Shown here piece by piece: positions 19,264 to 27,884 of a stretch of 64,000 nucleotides of DNA. The first letter of the stretch is position 1; each line of letters begins with the position of its first letter. Where the stretch lies: NCBI GenBank assembly GCA_038889235.1, contig JAWAHN010000001.1:778499-842498 (forward strand), in the 5' to 3' direction. The DNA comes from Candidatus Jordarchaeales archaeon (GTDB lineage: Archaea; Asgardarchaeota; Jordiarchaeia; Jordiarchaeales; Freyrarchaeaceae). A program made the position numbers and the translations under genes. The notes under the pieces were generated by a model, which saw nothing but the letters and a program-made list of their open reading frames with translations, ran no database searches and had not been told where the DNA came from.

Positions 19264-20643
19264 TTGAAGGAAGTGGTCATAGTTGGAGGGGGAGTAGCGG
19301 GACTATTTGCTGCTTACGAGTTAGCAAGGTACAAGGATTTGTTTAAAGTGACCGTAGTAGAGATGGGTGAAGACGTTTCAAGCCGAAGATGCCCTTTAGA
19401 TAGTTATAAAATGTGTACACGGTGTAAACCGTGTAATATTATGAGCGGGGTGGGGGGAGCAGGACTTTTCTCTAGTGGGTTATTGAACCTTCACCCTAGG
19501 ATAGGAGGAGATCTCGTCGAGTTCGTTGGCTCTGAAGAGTACGCGTGGAGTTTAGTTGAATACGTTGACAGAATTTTTCTCGAGTGCGGGGCACCGGAGA
19601 ATGTCTTTAAGCCTGATGAGAAGAGCGTTGAAGAACTTGAGAGAAAGGCAGCTTCTGCAGGAATAATGTTCATTCCAATAACGCAAAGACTAATAGGAAC
19701 CGAGAACGCTAAGAAAGTTATTGGATGCATGGAGGAAAAGTTAAAGGAGAAAGGCGTAAAGTTCTTGCTTAAAACAAGAGCTGTGAGTGTGGAGGAGGGG
19801 GGCCTTCTAATTTCAACTGGGGAGAAGTTGCGTTACGATTATTGTATTTTGGCTCCAGGAAGAGCGGGTATGAGATGGCTTGTGGAACAAATGAAAAAGC
19901 TAGGTATAGAGACAAGGCATATGCCCGTGGACATAGGGATAAGAGTGGAGGTACCTGCAACAGTTATGGAGCCGATATGCAGCGTTCAGAGAGACCCAAA
20001 GTTTCACATATACACTTCCACCTTCGACGATTTCGTGAGAACATTCTGCGTTAACCATCGTGGCTATGTAGTTATGGAAGTGTATGAAGATCATGTTGGG
20101 GTTAACGGCCACTCCATTTTATCAAAACCTTCGCCTAACACTAATTTTGCCATCCTGAATAGAATAGAGTTAACAGAGCCGCTTGAAGACACAACGGCAT
20201 ATGGTAACTCAATAGCGCGGCAAATAACTATATTAGGTGGCGGTAAACCCATTTTGCAGAAACTTGGAGACCTCAGAAAGGGGAGAAGGTCGACTTGGAG
20301 TCGCATAAAAAGGGGAACTGTTACTCCTACTTTAACCAATGTTACACCAGGAGATATATCTATGGGGCTACCTTACAGAATACTTACCAGTATAATTGAG
20401 GGTATAGAGATGCTTGACGAAGTGATACCTGGGGTTGCGAGCGACTCCACCCTTATTTATGCTCCAGAGATAAAATACTCAGCTAAGAGAGTTATCACGA
20501 ATAAAAATCTGGAAACCACAGTCGAAAACCTCTTCGTAGCAGGTGATGGGGCAGGAGTATCGAGAGGAATCGTGAGCGCAGCCGTGACAGGGATAATAGC
20601 GGCAAGAGGAGTGCTGGAAAAAGAGGGAAAGGAAAAAGGATAA
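19264..20643 (+). CDS. FAD-dependent oxidoreductase (COG2509-like)
   Basis: The 459-residue protein starts with the FAD-binding motif VVIVGGGVAGLFAAYELAR. A cysteine-rich loop near residues 44-60 (SRRCP, MCTRCKPC) is followed by IMSGVGGAGLFSSG. The C-terminus carries the second FAD contact, LFVAGDGAGVSRGIVSAAVTG. This layout matches the large FAD-dependent dehydrogenase family with no firmly known substrate. The cysteine cluster suggests a metal or iron-sulfur site. It has its own promoter and stands apart from the purine genes. The enzyme class is secure and the reaction unknown. Confidence 0.85.
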   Translation: MKEVVIVGGGVAGLFAAYELARYKDLFKVTVVEMGEDVSSRRCPLDSYKMCTRCKPCNIMSGVGGAGLFSSGLLNLHPRIGGDLVEFVGSEEYAWSLVEYVDRIFLECGAPENVFKPDEKSVEELERKAASAGIMFIPITQRLIGTENAKKVIGCMEEKLKEKGVKFLLKTRAVSVEEGGLLISTGEKLRYDYCILAPGRAGMRWLVEQMKKLGIETRHMPVDIGIRVEVPATVMEPICSVQRDPKFHIYTSTFDDFVRTFCVNHRGYVVMEVYEDHVGVNGHSILSKPSPNTNFAILNRIELTEPLEDTTAYGNSIARQITILGGGKPILQKLGDLRKGRRSTWSRIKRGTVTPTLTNVTPGDISMGLPYRILTSIIEGIEMLDEVIPGVASDSTLIYAPEIKYSAKRVITNKNLETTVENLFVAGDGAGVSRGIVSAAVTGIIAARGVLEKEGKEKG

Positions 20644-20705
20644 TATTAAAACAGTTTAATTAAAAATAAACTTGAAATTTTTACTTCTCTTAGAACGGCA
20701 GTGGT

Positions 20706-20713
20706 CTTTAAAA
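20706..20713 (+). promoter_or_regulatory. TATA-like element before the 20764 gene
   Basis: The sequence around CTTTAAAAG lies about 50 nt before a GTG start that is preceded by a strong GGAGGTGCGGAGG ribosome-binding region. Together these suggest a real expression unit. Confidence 0.4.
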
Positions 20714-20763
20714 GCAATCTTAGAATGAAGATTTCGAAAAACGGAGGTGCGGAGGCTGTTTCC

Positions 20764-21257
20764 GTGAAATATTGGCTAACTTCTAAGGAGAGATTGATAG
20801 TTGATGCATTAATGTTTACAAATAAAATGGGATTCTTTAGCCCATCACTCTTTTCAGAAATGTATTTTTTCTTCACAACCAAGAAAAAGTTCACGAAAAA
20901 CTTTTAAGAGAACTATGCAATACCGTGTGTTCCCCTGACATATGCAGATCATGCCTTGTCGAGCAGTGTGTATGGAGCTTTTTCTTCAGGAATTTTAGAA
21001 GGTTACACATCGAAAGGGCGCCGCCATGTATTAGAAATGCGTACTTTGAAAGAAAATTTAAAATTGTTCTGAGGTATTTTAGCTTCATCCTCCCATTAAA
21101 AGGAAGGACGAAAGCACTATCTTGCAATGAAATGGTTAAAAGAAACCTCTGTACGCCAGACAAGTTCTGTAAAAATATGAAAAGGAAGGAAGTTACACTC
21201 TATCCTTCGGAAAGATTAAAATTAAAAATACACGGTAGTAGGAAACAAAAAGGATAA
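20764..21257 (+). pseudogene. Possible frameshifted small gene (winged-helix-like N-terminus, Cys-rich C-terminus)
   Basis: A promoter-like TATA, a strong GGAGG site and GTG 20764 open a frame that starts KYWLTSKERLIVDALMF and stops at 20905. A second frame, shifted by one base, continues smoothly across the A-rich stretch 20881-20890. It reads VHEKLLRELCNTVCSPDIC and runs to 21257 with eight further cysteines. Joined, they would give about 164 residues. A single-base error, a true frameshift mutation, recoding at the A-run, or a further tiny intron could explain it. I could not build a convincing BHB fold here. The family is not recognised. Confidence 0.35.
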
Positions 21258-21350
21258 AAGATTTAAAAGGTAGTTTAAACTTAAGTGAAGTAGCCTAAAT
21301 CATTTAATGATATTTTTTTAGGTGCTTTAACTAAAATGAGAGGGATAAAA

Positions 21351-21587
21351 ATGGTTGGAAGAAAAAGAGAGACAATATTACCAGCAGCTCCAATTGACAG
21401 GATAATAAGGATGGCTGGAGCTGAAAGAGTAGCTGATGATGCTGCGGAAACCCTTGGTCGTGTCTTGGAAGAGCTGGGTCTCGAAATAGCCCGCATAGCA
21501 GATGAGCTAGCTAAGCATGCGGGAAGAAAGACTGTGAAGAAAGAAGATATAGAATTAGCATATAAGACTTGGAAAAGAAAGGCGTAA
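21351..21587 (+). CDS. Archaeal histone
   Basis: This is a DNA-wrapping histone-fold protein that forms dimers and longer assemblies on the chromosome. It has 78 residues from ATG 21351, chosen because GAGGG lies 6 nt upstream; the in-frame ATG 21336 lacks such a site. The fold is clear: [20 protein letters not shown] (alpha 1 and start of alpha 2), a long central helix, and the C-terminal [17 protein letters not shown]. The N-terminal [11 protein letters not shown] is a short basic extension compared with the usual archaeal start. Confidence 0.95.
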   Translation: MVGRKRETILPAAPIDRIIRMAGAERVADDAAETLGRVLEELGLEIARIADELAKHAGRKTVKKEDIELAYKTWKRKA

Positions 21588-21624
21588 GGAGAGAGGGGAA
21601 GAAGCAGTTGATTAAAAGAGGCGT

Positions 21625-22314
21625 TTAGCTGCACTTCCTCAAAATTAGCTCAAGCATTTCAATGTAACTATTATTTAATTCTAGTTCCTTATCCAGTTTC
21701 TCTTTTTCTCTATCATACTCTTCTTTAGTTAATTCTCCAATCGCATAACGAGCATAAAGTATTTCAGATTCTTCTTTAATTTGTCTTACTTTTCTTTTAA
21801 GCAATTCAATCCATTTTTCAAATCTTATTACTTCTTTGTAATGCTCTCCTTTGAGATGTTCAAGTTTTTCGCTATATTCTCTTTTTAGCTTTTCATAAGT
21901 CTCATTGCTGATCTCTTTTCTCTTAAAAACCTCCTCTAAACGTTTAAGTTTACCCTCGAGAGAAGCCCTTTCTTCGGCGACCCTTTCTAGGGAAAGAGGC
22001 TTAACCTTTTCTTCGAGAGAGGCACGTTCACTGCTAACTTTTTTAATTTTCTCTTTGAGATTTTTCACTTTTAGAGCGTAATCTTCAACAGCTTTGCTTT
22101 CGGCTATCACCTTGGCTAACCTATCAATCTCGCTTTTAAGAAAAGCTATTTCCCCGGTAACCTCTTCGATTCTTTTGCGTATCGCGAGTTGTTCTAAAAC
22201 ATCGTTAGGAACACCTTCGTCTAGGTTTTCCTTAATTAGTTCAGAGCCACAAAAAGCGCAGAACCTAGCCTTAATGACCGATCGACCACAACTGGGGCAA
22301 ATGACTTCGCCCAT
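21625..22314 (-). CDS. Zinc-ribbon coiled-coil protein, unknown
   Basis: This 229-residue protein has an N-terminal zinc ribbon (ICPSCGRS...RFCAFCGSEL, residues about 4-30). Almost continuous charged helix follows (about 50-220), predicted coiled coil. The C-terminal part has a short-hairpin pattern, ARYAIGELTKEEYDREKEKL, like SHOCT-type modules. ATG 22314 has GGTGAG upstream; TTG 22326 is an alternative. No enzyme motif is visible, and a scaffold or membrane-associated adaptor role is only a guess. It ends close to the histone gene, tail-to-tail. Confidence 0.8.
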   Translation of the reverse strand: MGEVICPSCGRSVIKARFCAFCGSELIKENLDEGVPNDVLEQLAIRKRIEEVTGEIAFLKSEIDRLAKVIAESKAVEDYALKVKNLKEKIKKVSSERASLEEKVKPLSLERVAEERASLEGKLKRLEEVFKRKEISNETYEKLKREYSEKLEHLKGEHYKEVIRFEKWIELLKRKVRQIKEESEILYARYAIGELTKEEYDREKEKLDKELELNNSYIEMLELILRKCS

Positions 22315-22456
22315 CTCTCTCACCAATGAAAGAACTAAGAAACAAAGAATTTATTAGAACATTTCTAAGGGGGCAAGATGGTATATTTAAAAAACTTTTT
22401 ATTTTGGAAAGAGGTTACTGAAAATGTAAAAAGCGTTTTACTAGAAGGGTGTGATG

Positions 22457-22774
22457 ATGGCCAAAGAGGAGAATATTAAAAAAATGATCGAAATGTTAGA
22501 CAAGGCTTGGGAGGTTACGCCTTCAATCATCATCTATACGGAAGATTATGTGTACACTTTGTTTCCGATAGATGATAAAAAGGAAAGATGGCAAGAAGTT
22601 TCTTTCACCATCCCCGATGGAAGCATTGAAATACGAGAGCTAACAACAAAAGACGCGCTCATCTACCTTATGGAAGAAATAACGAAAGGATTACCAAATT
22701 ACGTAAAGATACCAGTAGTGACTGAGCTCAATGAGCTTAACGAAATTAAAGAAAAAATTAAAAAGATGGCGTAA
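22457..22774 (+). CDS. Small acidic protein, unknown
   Basis: I do not recognise this 105-residue protein. It has an N-terminal helix (EENIKKMIEMLDKAWE), a beta-rich centre (IIIYTEDYVYTLFPIDD) and a charged C-terminal helix. GAAGGGTG precedes the start; in-frame GTG 22451, ATG 22454 and ATG 22457 are all possible. A TATA-like stretch, TATATTTAAAA, near 22381-22391 provides a promoter. It is convergent with the stomatin gene, 9 nt apart. Confidence 0.7.
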   Translation: MAKEENIKKMIEMLDKAWEVTPSIIIYTEDYVYTLFPIDDKKERWQEVSFTIPDGSIEIRELTTKDALIYLMEEITKGLPNYVKIPVVTELNELNEIKEKIKKMA

Positions 22775-22783
22775 GCATTTTAG

Positions 22784-23695
22784 CTACCCCCTCTGTTTCT
22801 GCTCACTTCTCTGTGAACTTTTAAAGATTAAAGAGGTCAGGTTACTAAAGTCAATGGGTATGAACAGGTTTGAGGTGCCGCTTCCGCCAATGCTCTCGAG
22901 AGCCTTAAGGTAGTAGAGAAGGAAAGTGTTATTGTCCATGTTCTTTGCACTTTCGAATACCCTTTCAAGAGCTTCCGCCCTCCCTTCTGCTTCAAGAATC
23001 ATTGCGATTTTTTCTCCCTCAGCCTCTATGACCCATGCTTCTCTTTCTCCTTCAGCCCGCAAGATTTCACTTCGCGCCTCACCTTCAGCCACTTTTATCG
23101 TGGCTTCCCGTTTGCCCTCGGCCTCGGTGACCATAGCTCTACGCTCTCGTTCAGCTTCTAGTTGTTTCACCATCGCTTCCTGAACTTTTTTAGGCGGAGT
23201 TATCTCGCGCAGTTCAACCGCGGTAACCTTAACTCCCCATCTTTCTGTCACTTCATCAAGTTTGTCCCTAAGCACCGTGTTAATGTATTCCCTTTTGGCA
23301 AGAAGATCATCTAGAACTATGTCTCCAATGACTGATCTAAGCGTAGTTTGGGCGATTCCAAAAGTAGCTCCCCGAAAATCTCTAACCTTAACTACAGAGT
23401 TCGCCGGATCCACGACACGGAAATAGATTAAAACATCTATGTCTACGGGAGCATTATCCTTAGTGATACACTTCTGTCCTTTCACTTCGATGAAAACTTC
23501 TCTCAAATCTACTTTTGCAGCTCTATCAATTATCGGAAGCAAAAAGATTATGCCGGGGCCCTTGACTCCGATGAGGCGGCCAAGCCTGAAAATTACGGCG
23601 CGTTCGTACTCTTTGAGTATCTTTATGTTGGGTAAGACGAATATAAGGAAAACCAAGATAACAATAGCCGTGAAAATAAGTTCCGCTTCTCCCAT
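22784..23695 (-). CDS. Stomatin/slipin (SPFH-domain membrane protein)
   Basis: SPFH proteins form ring-like membrane assemblies and, in archaea, often partner with NfeD-type proteases. This 303-residue protein has an N-terminal transmembrane helix (residues about 5-25). The SPFH domain begins at KILKEYERAVIFRLGRL and contains GQKCITKDNAPVDIDVLIYF. A long Glu/Ala-rich coiled coil with repeated EAEG units follows (about 175-245). ATG 23695 follows GGGGGAT; GTG 23713 is possible but less likely. No nfeD gene is next to it. Confidence 0.92.
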   Translation of the reverse strand: MGEAELIFTAIVILVFLIFVLPNIKILKEYERAVIFRLGRLIGVKGPGIIFLLPIIDRAAKVDLREVFIEVKGQKCITKDNAPVDIDVLIYFRVVDPANSVVKVRDFRGATFGIAQTTLRSVIGDIVLDDLLAKREYINTVLRDKLDEVTERWGVKVTAVELREITPPKKVQEAMVKQLEAERERRAMVTEAEGKREATIKVAEGEARSEILRAEGEREAWVIEAEGEKIAMILEAEGRAEALERVFESAKNMDNNTFLLYYLKALESIGGSGTSNLFIPIDFSNLTSLIFKSSQRSEQKQRG

Positions 23696-23888
23696 TTGCC
23701 AATCCCCCGACACGCCAACGTGATAACCTTTCTATCTTGGAGGTTAAAAATAAATATTTCTACTAGACAGTAAGTTTTTGATAAAGAGCTAAAAATTGTA
23801 AAGTACGTACGGGTGTGGAGAAAAAGAAATTTTCCTGCTAAACGAGTTCTTGCTTTTAGAGTAAGGAAAGAGTGTACGGAGGGGAAGC

Positions 23889-24149
23889 ATGCAAAGTACG
23901 GAATTTAATATACCTTTGAAAAACGCTATACTAAGTATCCTGAAAAAGAGGCAGGGTCTGATTATAGACAAAGAGCTCTTTAGTATACTTCAGAAGATGT
24001 TTGACGAGATCTCCCCGAGAGACATAAACCGCGCTTTGATGCAACTCGAGATAGAAGGGTTAATTCATGTCTCGCAGATAGCGAAGAACAGGAGGAGTAT
24101 AGAATTAATTAAGCCAGGACAGGAGTTTCTTGCTGTTGGAGAAGATTAA
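23889..24149 (+). CDS. Small winged-helix DNA-binding protein, putative
   Basis: This 86-residue protein has a helical pattern typical of winged-helix folds. A first helix is IPLKNAILSILKKR. The recognition-helix candidate is ISPRDINRALMQLEIEGLI, and a beta-wing is HVSQIAKNRRSIELI. A strong GGAGGGG site lies just before ATG 23889. It could be a small transcription regulator, but no target is evident and its neighbours (stomatin, FEN1) are not obviously related. The fold is inferred from pattern only. Confidence 0.7.
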   Translation: MQSTEFNIPLKNAILSILKKRQGLIIDKELFSILQKMFDEISPRDINRALMQLEIEGLIHVSQIAKNRRSIELIKPGQEFLAVGED

Positions 24150-24285
24150 AAGCGGGTTATAACATTCAAGTGAAAGTGTTTTTCTGAAAAGATAAGGTGC
24201 TATGAAAAATTTTTTAGTTCCCTTTTGAATTAATAAGGTTGGGTTGTGACTTGGAAGGGTTTAAGGGTTTGCGTGGGGAGGATTT

Positions 24286-25326
24286 ATGGGCGTAAATCTG
24301 AGGGAACTTGTTGTTGCGCGACCGATATCTATTGGGGATCTTTCAGGTAAGGTCGTAGCGATAGACGCTATGAATGCGCTCTACCAGTTTTTAGCAACAA
24401 TAAGGCAACCTGACGGAACCAGCCTTATGGATAGTAGGGGGAGGATTACTTCGCACCTTAGTGGCTTATTTTACAGAACGGTTAACTTTCTGGAGGAAGG
24501 GTTGAAGCCTGTTTATGTTTTCGATGGAAAACCTCCTGTTCTGAAAATGAAGACGGTAGACGAGAGGAGGAGGATAAGGGAGGAAGCTAAAGAGAAGTGG
24601 GAGGAGGCATTAGCCAAGGGAGAGATAGAGGAGGCTAGGAAGTATGCTCAAGCTGCTTCATTCATAACAGATGAAATGATAGGGGAAAGCAAGAAGTTGT
24701 TAGAAGCGCTTGGAGTGCCTTATGTCCAAGCTCCTTCTGAGGGGGAGGCACAAGCAGCATATATGGTTAAAAAGGGAGATGCGTGGTGCACTGCAAGTCA
24801 AGATTACGACTCGCTTCTATTTAATGCGCCGCGACTTGTAAGAAATTTGACTATTAGTGGAAGGAGAAAGCTTCCAGGAAAAAAGGAGTACGTGAAAATT
24901 GAGCCGGAGCTTATACTCTTAGAGGAAGTTTTGAGGACACATGGGTTAACGCGGGAACAGTTGATAGCGATAGGCATCCTTTTGGGCACAGATTATAACG
25001 AGGGAGTTAAAGGCGTTGGCATCAAAACGGCCCTAAAGCTCGTCAAAGAATACGGTTCAATTAAAGAGATAATTAAGCGAAAAGGGTACGTTTTTGAGGT
25101 TCCAGCTGAGGAGGTAGAGCGGATTTTCTTAGAACCCGAAGTTAGTGACAACTACACTTTAACTTGGAGCCCTCCTGACAGCGAGAAAGTTTTTAAAATA
25201 CTTTGTGACGAACATGATTTCTCGCAAGAAAGGGTTTCTAAGGCCCTCGAAAGACTGGAAGTAAAGGGGAAGAAAGCGGAACGGGCTGGCAAGACTGCAC
25301 AAACCAGTATAGATAGATTCTTTTAA
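24286..25326 (+). CDS. fen: Flap endonuclease 1
   Basis: FEN1 removes 5-prime flaps during Okazaki-fragment maturation and base-excision repair. The 346-residue protein has the N-terminal nuclease core with [14 protein letters not shown] and [11 protein letters not shown], and the internal core with [16 protein letters not shown] and [10 protein letters not shown], which supply the metal-binding acidic residues. The helix-hairpin-helix region is [19 protein letters not shown]. It ends in QTSIDRFF, a PIP box for the PCNA clamp. It is convergent with pcm, overlapping by 4 nt. Confidence 0.97.
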   Translation: MGVNLRELVVARPISIGDLSGKVVAIDAMNALYQFLATIRQPDGTSLMDSRGRITSHLSGLFYRTVNFLEEGLKPVYVFDGKPPVLKMKTVDERRRIREEAKEKWEEALAKGEIEEARKYAQAASFITDEMIGESKKLLEALGVPYVQAPSEGEAQAAYMVKKGDAWCTASQDYDSLLFNAPRLVRNLTISGRRKLPGKKEYVKIEPELILLEEVLRTHGLTREQLIAIGILLGTDYNEGVKGVGIKTALKLVKEYGSIKEIIKRKGYVFEVPAEEVERIFLEPEVSDNYTLTWSPPDSEKVFKILCDEHDFSQERVSKALERLEVKGKKAERAGKTAQTSIDRFF

Positions 25327-26043
25327 TCGAAAGATGATTGCTCCCATCCATAGCGCCCTATAAGTGGGACAAAAGATACTGGACCGTAGTCCCTTTTCTT
25401 AATTTTGCCCTCTTCATCTTTTTCCACCACCACGAGCGTTTGGTTGTAGTAAAACCTGCCGATTGGTATAACCATGCGGCCTCTTGGTGCAAGTTGAGTT
25501 AGAAGCGGCTCAGGGATCGATGGGCCGGCAGCAGTCACAAGTATAGCGTCGTAAGGCGCTTCTGGAGGGTATCCCAGAGTTCCATCACCTAGAATAACAG
25601 TTACCCTGTCTCCGTACCCTGTCTTTTCTAAATTGCGCCTGGCGAAATCTACTAGTTCCTCTATGCGTTCTATGGTGTAAACGTGGCCGTGTTTTCCTCC
25701 TTCAGGAGCAACTATTTCAGCGCACAGTGCAGCGTGGTATCCCGACCCTGTTCCAACTTCGAGGACTTTCATCCCTTCGCGTAGCTTCAAGAGATCGCAC
25801 ATTAGAACGCACATATGTCGCCTAAAGGGCTTCAGTAAGCCCTTTAAGTGGCGCGGATATTGTTTGTCCTCCCGGTATGGGAAGGGGGCGATCGTCATAT
25901 GCGTACTTCCTTAAATCCTCTGGAACGAATTCTTCTCTAGGAACTTTCATGAACGCCCTAATTACGGCTTCATCTCTGACAAAACCTTCCTCTATAAGCC
26001 TTTCTATGAGGGCTTTTTTCTTTTCTAAGAGAGAGTCGTTCAA
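25323..26043 (-). CDS. pcm: Protein-L-isoaspartate O-methyltransferase, interrupted by a 31-nt BHB intron
   Basis: Pcm methylates isoaspartyl residues in damaged proteins so that they can revert. The genomic frame stops after [14 protein letters not shown] plus eight unrelated residues. The rest of the enzyme ([23 protein letters not shown]) continues in another frame. Removing 25817-25847 joins CCA-C to AT-ATG and gives QTISAPHMCVLM, the family's conserved segment. The product has 229 residues, with His66 formed across the junction. The SAM site is [18 protein letters not shown]. The start is TTG 26043. Exons: 26043-25848 and 25816-25323. Other ORFs called from either half would be artefacts. 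Confidence 0.9.
25817..25847 (-). other. 31-nt BHB intron in pcm mRNA
   Basis: In transcript sense the central helix CGCC (25853-25850) pairs perfectly with GGCG (25822-25819). The 3-nt bulges are ACT (25849-25847) and ACA (25818-25816), with cleavage after the second base of each. The inner stem is 10 bp (25846-25837 with 25832-25823) closed by the tetraloop ACTG. This is the canonical archaeal splicing motif recognised by the tRNA splicing endonuclease. The outer helix is weak. The excision restores the reading frame exactly. Confidence 0.88.
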
Positions 26044-26130
26044 TTTATGGCGTCATCTCCTTTTTCCTTATTTTTATACTCGTATTTACTTTTAAAGTGC
26101 AACGCTCTTTAAAATTACGGGGGAGAAAAC

Positions 26131-26559
26131 ATGGTGAAGGTTGTTGAAAGAATAACAGCTAGAGGACACCCGAACATTTCAGCGAAGCATAAAACAACTT
26201 TGGAAATTACCATGGATCACGAGCTTACCCCTAGAGGGGACTGTATAATAGCGGTTTCGTCTGACAAAGGAGCAGCGTCACTAAGCGCCGCATTTAAAGA
26301 AATAGCTAGAGATGATGAGGCCATGATACGAATGATTATTATGTGCGGTGGGTTGAAGGAGGAGGTTGTAGGGTTTGGATGTAAAAAGCTAACTTTTACA
26401 CATACCAAGGACCTAGTTGCAAGAAAGAGTAACTATTGCTGTGGGAGAACCTTAATGATCAGGGCGAATAAAGCTGCAGCAGACTTGGATAGGCGAATAG
26501 TAGAAGAGCTAAAAAAGCCACAACTTGTAGAAATAATTCTCATAGTCGAGAAAATTTAG
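26131..26559 (+). CDS. DUF371 family protein
   Basis: This 142-residue protein belongs to the archaeal DUF371 family. It has the start ERITARGHPNISAKHKTTLEIT, the central RGDCIIAVSSDKGAASLS and the conserved FTHTKDLVARKSNYCCGRTLMI. Members are small soluble proteins without a proven role. Conserved His and Cys residues (ARGHPNI, MCGGLKE, NYCCGR) could bind a metal; that is inference. It is convergent with the Trm5-like gene. Confidence 0.85.
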   Translation: MVKVVERITARGHPNISAKHKTTLEITMDHELTPRGDCIIAVSSDKGAASLSAAFKEIARDDEAMIRMIIMCGGLKEEVVGFGCKKLTFTHTKDLVARKSNYCCGRTLMIRANKAAADLDRRIVEELKKPQLVEIILIVEKI

Positions 26560-26566
26560 TCTCCAT

Positions 26567-27670
26567 TTAAGGGCGAACTACCGCGTCTACAGCTATTTGC
26601 CATTCCCTAGGCGCTGTGGAGCGAACACGCCTAACATTTAAGACTTTCACAAGAGAAGCGCCTACTTCACCAAGCTGTTTTTCAAGAAATTTGACGACGC
26701 TATCACATGCATCCTTGTCCCTACCGAACTGGTAGTAGTGTATGACGCCACCTTTTTCCTTTAAAGCCAAGCATGCCACGTCAATAAATTTACATGCTGA
26801 ACTTGGAAGGTTCATTATCACGTGATCGGCTATCCGCTTTAGTTTGGCGTTAACTACCTCCCTGCAGTCTCCTAGGTGAGGATGAACTAAGCCGGATACC
26901 TTGTTCAGTTTAATGTTCTCTTCAAGAAGTTGTATGGCAAACGGGTTGATGTCTATGGCGTGCACGATGCCGCTCCTCATCTTTGCTATCAAAATGGAAA
27001 ACGGTCCTACTCCTGCGAAAAGATCGACAACGACCTCTCCTGGGTTAACCTGGCTGGCTACCCTAACCCGCTCCCCTGACAGGCGAGGGCTAAAATAGGT
27101 GTTGGCAACGTCAACCTTGAAGATACAACCATTCTCCTTGTGAAGGGTTATCGTCCGCGCTTCTCCGGCTATGTGAACTAGACGCCTAACTCTGTAAACT
27201 CCATTCACACGACCACCCTTAGCAAATACGGCTTTCACGTGACGATTTGATCTTAGAATAGCATCACCGACTGCACTCCTAAATTCCCAAATCTCAGGAT
27301 TCAGCTCTACAATGGCTATATCGCCTATAATGTCAAGGGAGTGAGGAATGTGGGTGAGAAAATTTTTGGGGACTACTTTTTCAAGTAGCTCACTAATCTT
27401 AGGTTGCTGTTCCCTTACGGGGAAAGAGTAAAAACAAACGTGAAGAAAACCGGATACCATCCTTAAGCGTTCGAGCTCTGGTTTAAGAAGAGGGCGGGTT
27501 ATGGGAAAGAGAACTAAAACACAACATGAGTCCGATGAGCTTGGAAACACATCTACGTCGACTCTTTCAACTTTGAGCTCATTACTCAAAACACTAAGTC
27601 CAGATAAAAGCCGGCGAATTGGCTCAGCAATTTTGGAACAAACAGCAATGCTAAGAGAGGAACGTCTCAT
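26567..27670 (-). CDS. trm5: tRNA (guanine-N1-)-methyltransferase, Trm5/Taw22 family
   Basis: This class-I SAM methyltransferase methylates G37 (or the wyosine precursor) next to the tRNA anticodon. The 367-residue protein has an N-terminal D1-like part and a Trm5-type linker (LEKVVPKNFLTHIPHSLDIIGD). The Rossmann domain has VVDLFAGVGPFSILIAK (SAM site), VHAIDINPFAIQLL and the catalytic loop HVIMNLPSSA. ATG 27670 is chosen because GGAG lies 8 nt upstream; GTG 27679 is possible. Whether it makes m1G37 or wyosine-type modifications cannot be decided here. It lies next to the intron-bearing tRNA-Lys gene. Confidence 0.9.
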   Translation of the reverse strand: MRRSSLSIAVCSKIAEPIRRLLSGLSVLSNELKVERVDVDVFPSSSDSCCVLVLFPITRPLLKPELERLRMVSGFLHVCFYSFPVREQQPKISELLEKVVPKNFLTHIPHSLDIIGDIAIVELNPEIWEFRSAVGDAILRSNRHVKAVFAKGGRVNGVYRVRRLVHIAGEARTITLHKENGCIFKVDVANTYFSPRLSGERVRVASQVNPGEVVVDLFAGVGPFSILIAKMRSGIVHAIDINPFAIQLLEENIKLNKVSGLVHPHLGDCREVVNAKLKRIADHVIMNLPSSACKFIDVACLALKEKGGVIHYYQFGRDKDACDSVVKFLEKQLGEVGASLVKVLNVRRVRSTAPREWQIAVDAVVRP

Positions 27671-27747
27671 AATTAACACTCCAAAATTTTCTGAAAATAA
27701 GTGCTACATCCGAAAACAAGTTATTGGCGGGCCGCGTGGGATTTGAA

Positions 27748-27776
27748 TTCGCGGGACTTAGACTGGCTACAGCCCA
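27748..27776 (-). other. 29-nt intron in the T-loop (position 53/54) of tRNA-Lys
   Basis: In transcript sense the central helix CGTG (27782-27779) pairs with CGCG (27753-27750), including one G-U pair. Bulges are GGT and AAT. The inner stem starts GGGCT with AGTCC. Excision restores TTCAAAT as the 7-nt T-loop. A one-base shift gives the same product, but the BHB fold fixes the site. Confidence 0.85.
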
Positions 27777-27807
27777 CCCACGACCACCGGGTTAAGAGCC
27801 CGGCGCT

Positions 27808-27823
27808 ATAGGCTCTACGCGAT
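27808..27823 (-). other. 16-nt intron in the D-arm (position 22/23) of tRNA-Lys
   Basis: In transcript sense the central helix AGGT (27829-27826) pairs with GCCT (27813-27810), including one G-U pair. Bulges are AGA and ATA, followed by a 2-bp inner stem and a 5-nt loop. Excision restores the D-stem GAGC. Sixteen bases is near the lower limit for archaeal introns. Confidence 0.75.
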
Positions 27824-27874
27824 CTACCTAGCTAAGCTAGCGGCCCGCAGCCTACTGAAAAAAATGGAAAATGG

Positions 27875-27884
27875 TGTAATAAAT
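27875..27884 (-). promoter_or_regulatory. TATA-like promoter of tRNA-Lys
   Basis: On the minus strand, TTTATTACAC lies about 29-38 nt upstream of the tRNA 5-prime end within an AT-rich stretch. This is the usual spacing for an archaeal stable-RNA promoter. Confidence 0.45.

Larger units (their letters stand above)
27725..27846 (-). tRNA. tRNA-Lys(CUU) with two introns, encoded CCA
   Basis: Removing 27808-27823 and 27748-27776 gives a normal cloverleaf. The acceptor is GGGCCGC with GCGGCCC, and the D-stem GCTT pairs with GAGC. The anticodon arm is CCGGG-CTCTTAA-CCCGG (anticodon CUU, Lys), and the T-arm is GTGGG-TTCAAAT-CCCAC. Discriminator G is at 27728, followed by genomic CCA at 27727-27725. 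The mature length is 77 nt with CCA. The anticodon loop itself has no intron. Without removing the inserts, neither the D-arm nor the T-arm can fold, so a standard tRNA finder may miss or misplace it. Confidence 0.9.

Noticed and set aside
20845-20910. BHB intron in the 20764 gene
   Set aside because: Hairpins 20864-20890 and 20885-20905 were tested with several lengths; no full central helix with frame restoration was found. The best try, 20 nt at 20870-20889, has three of four pairs in A/T sequence only.
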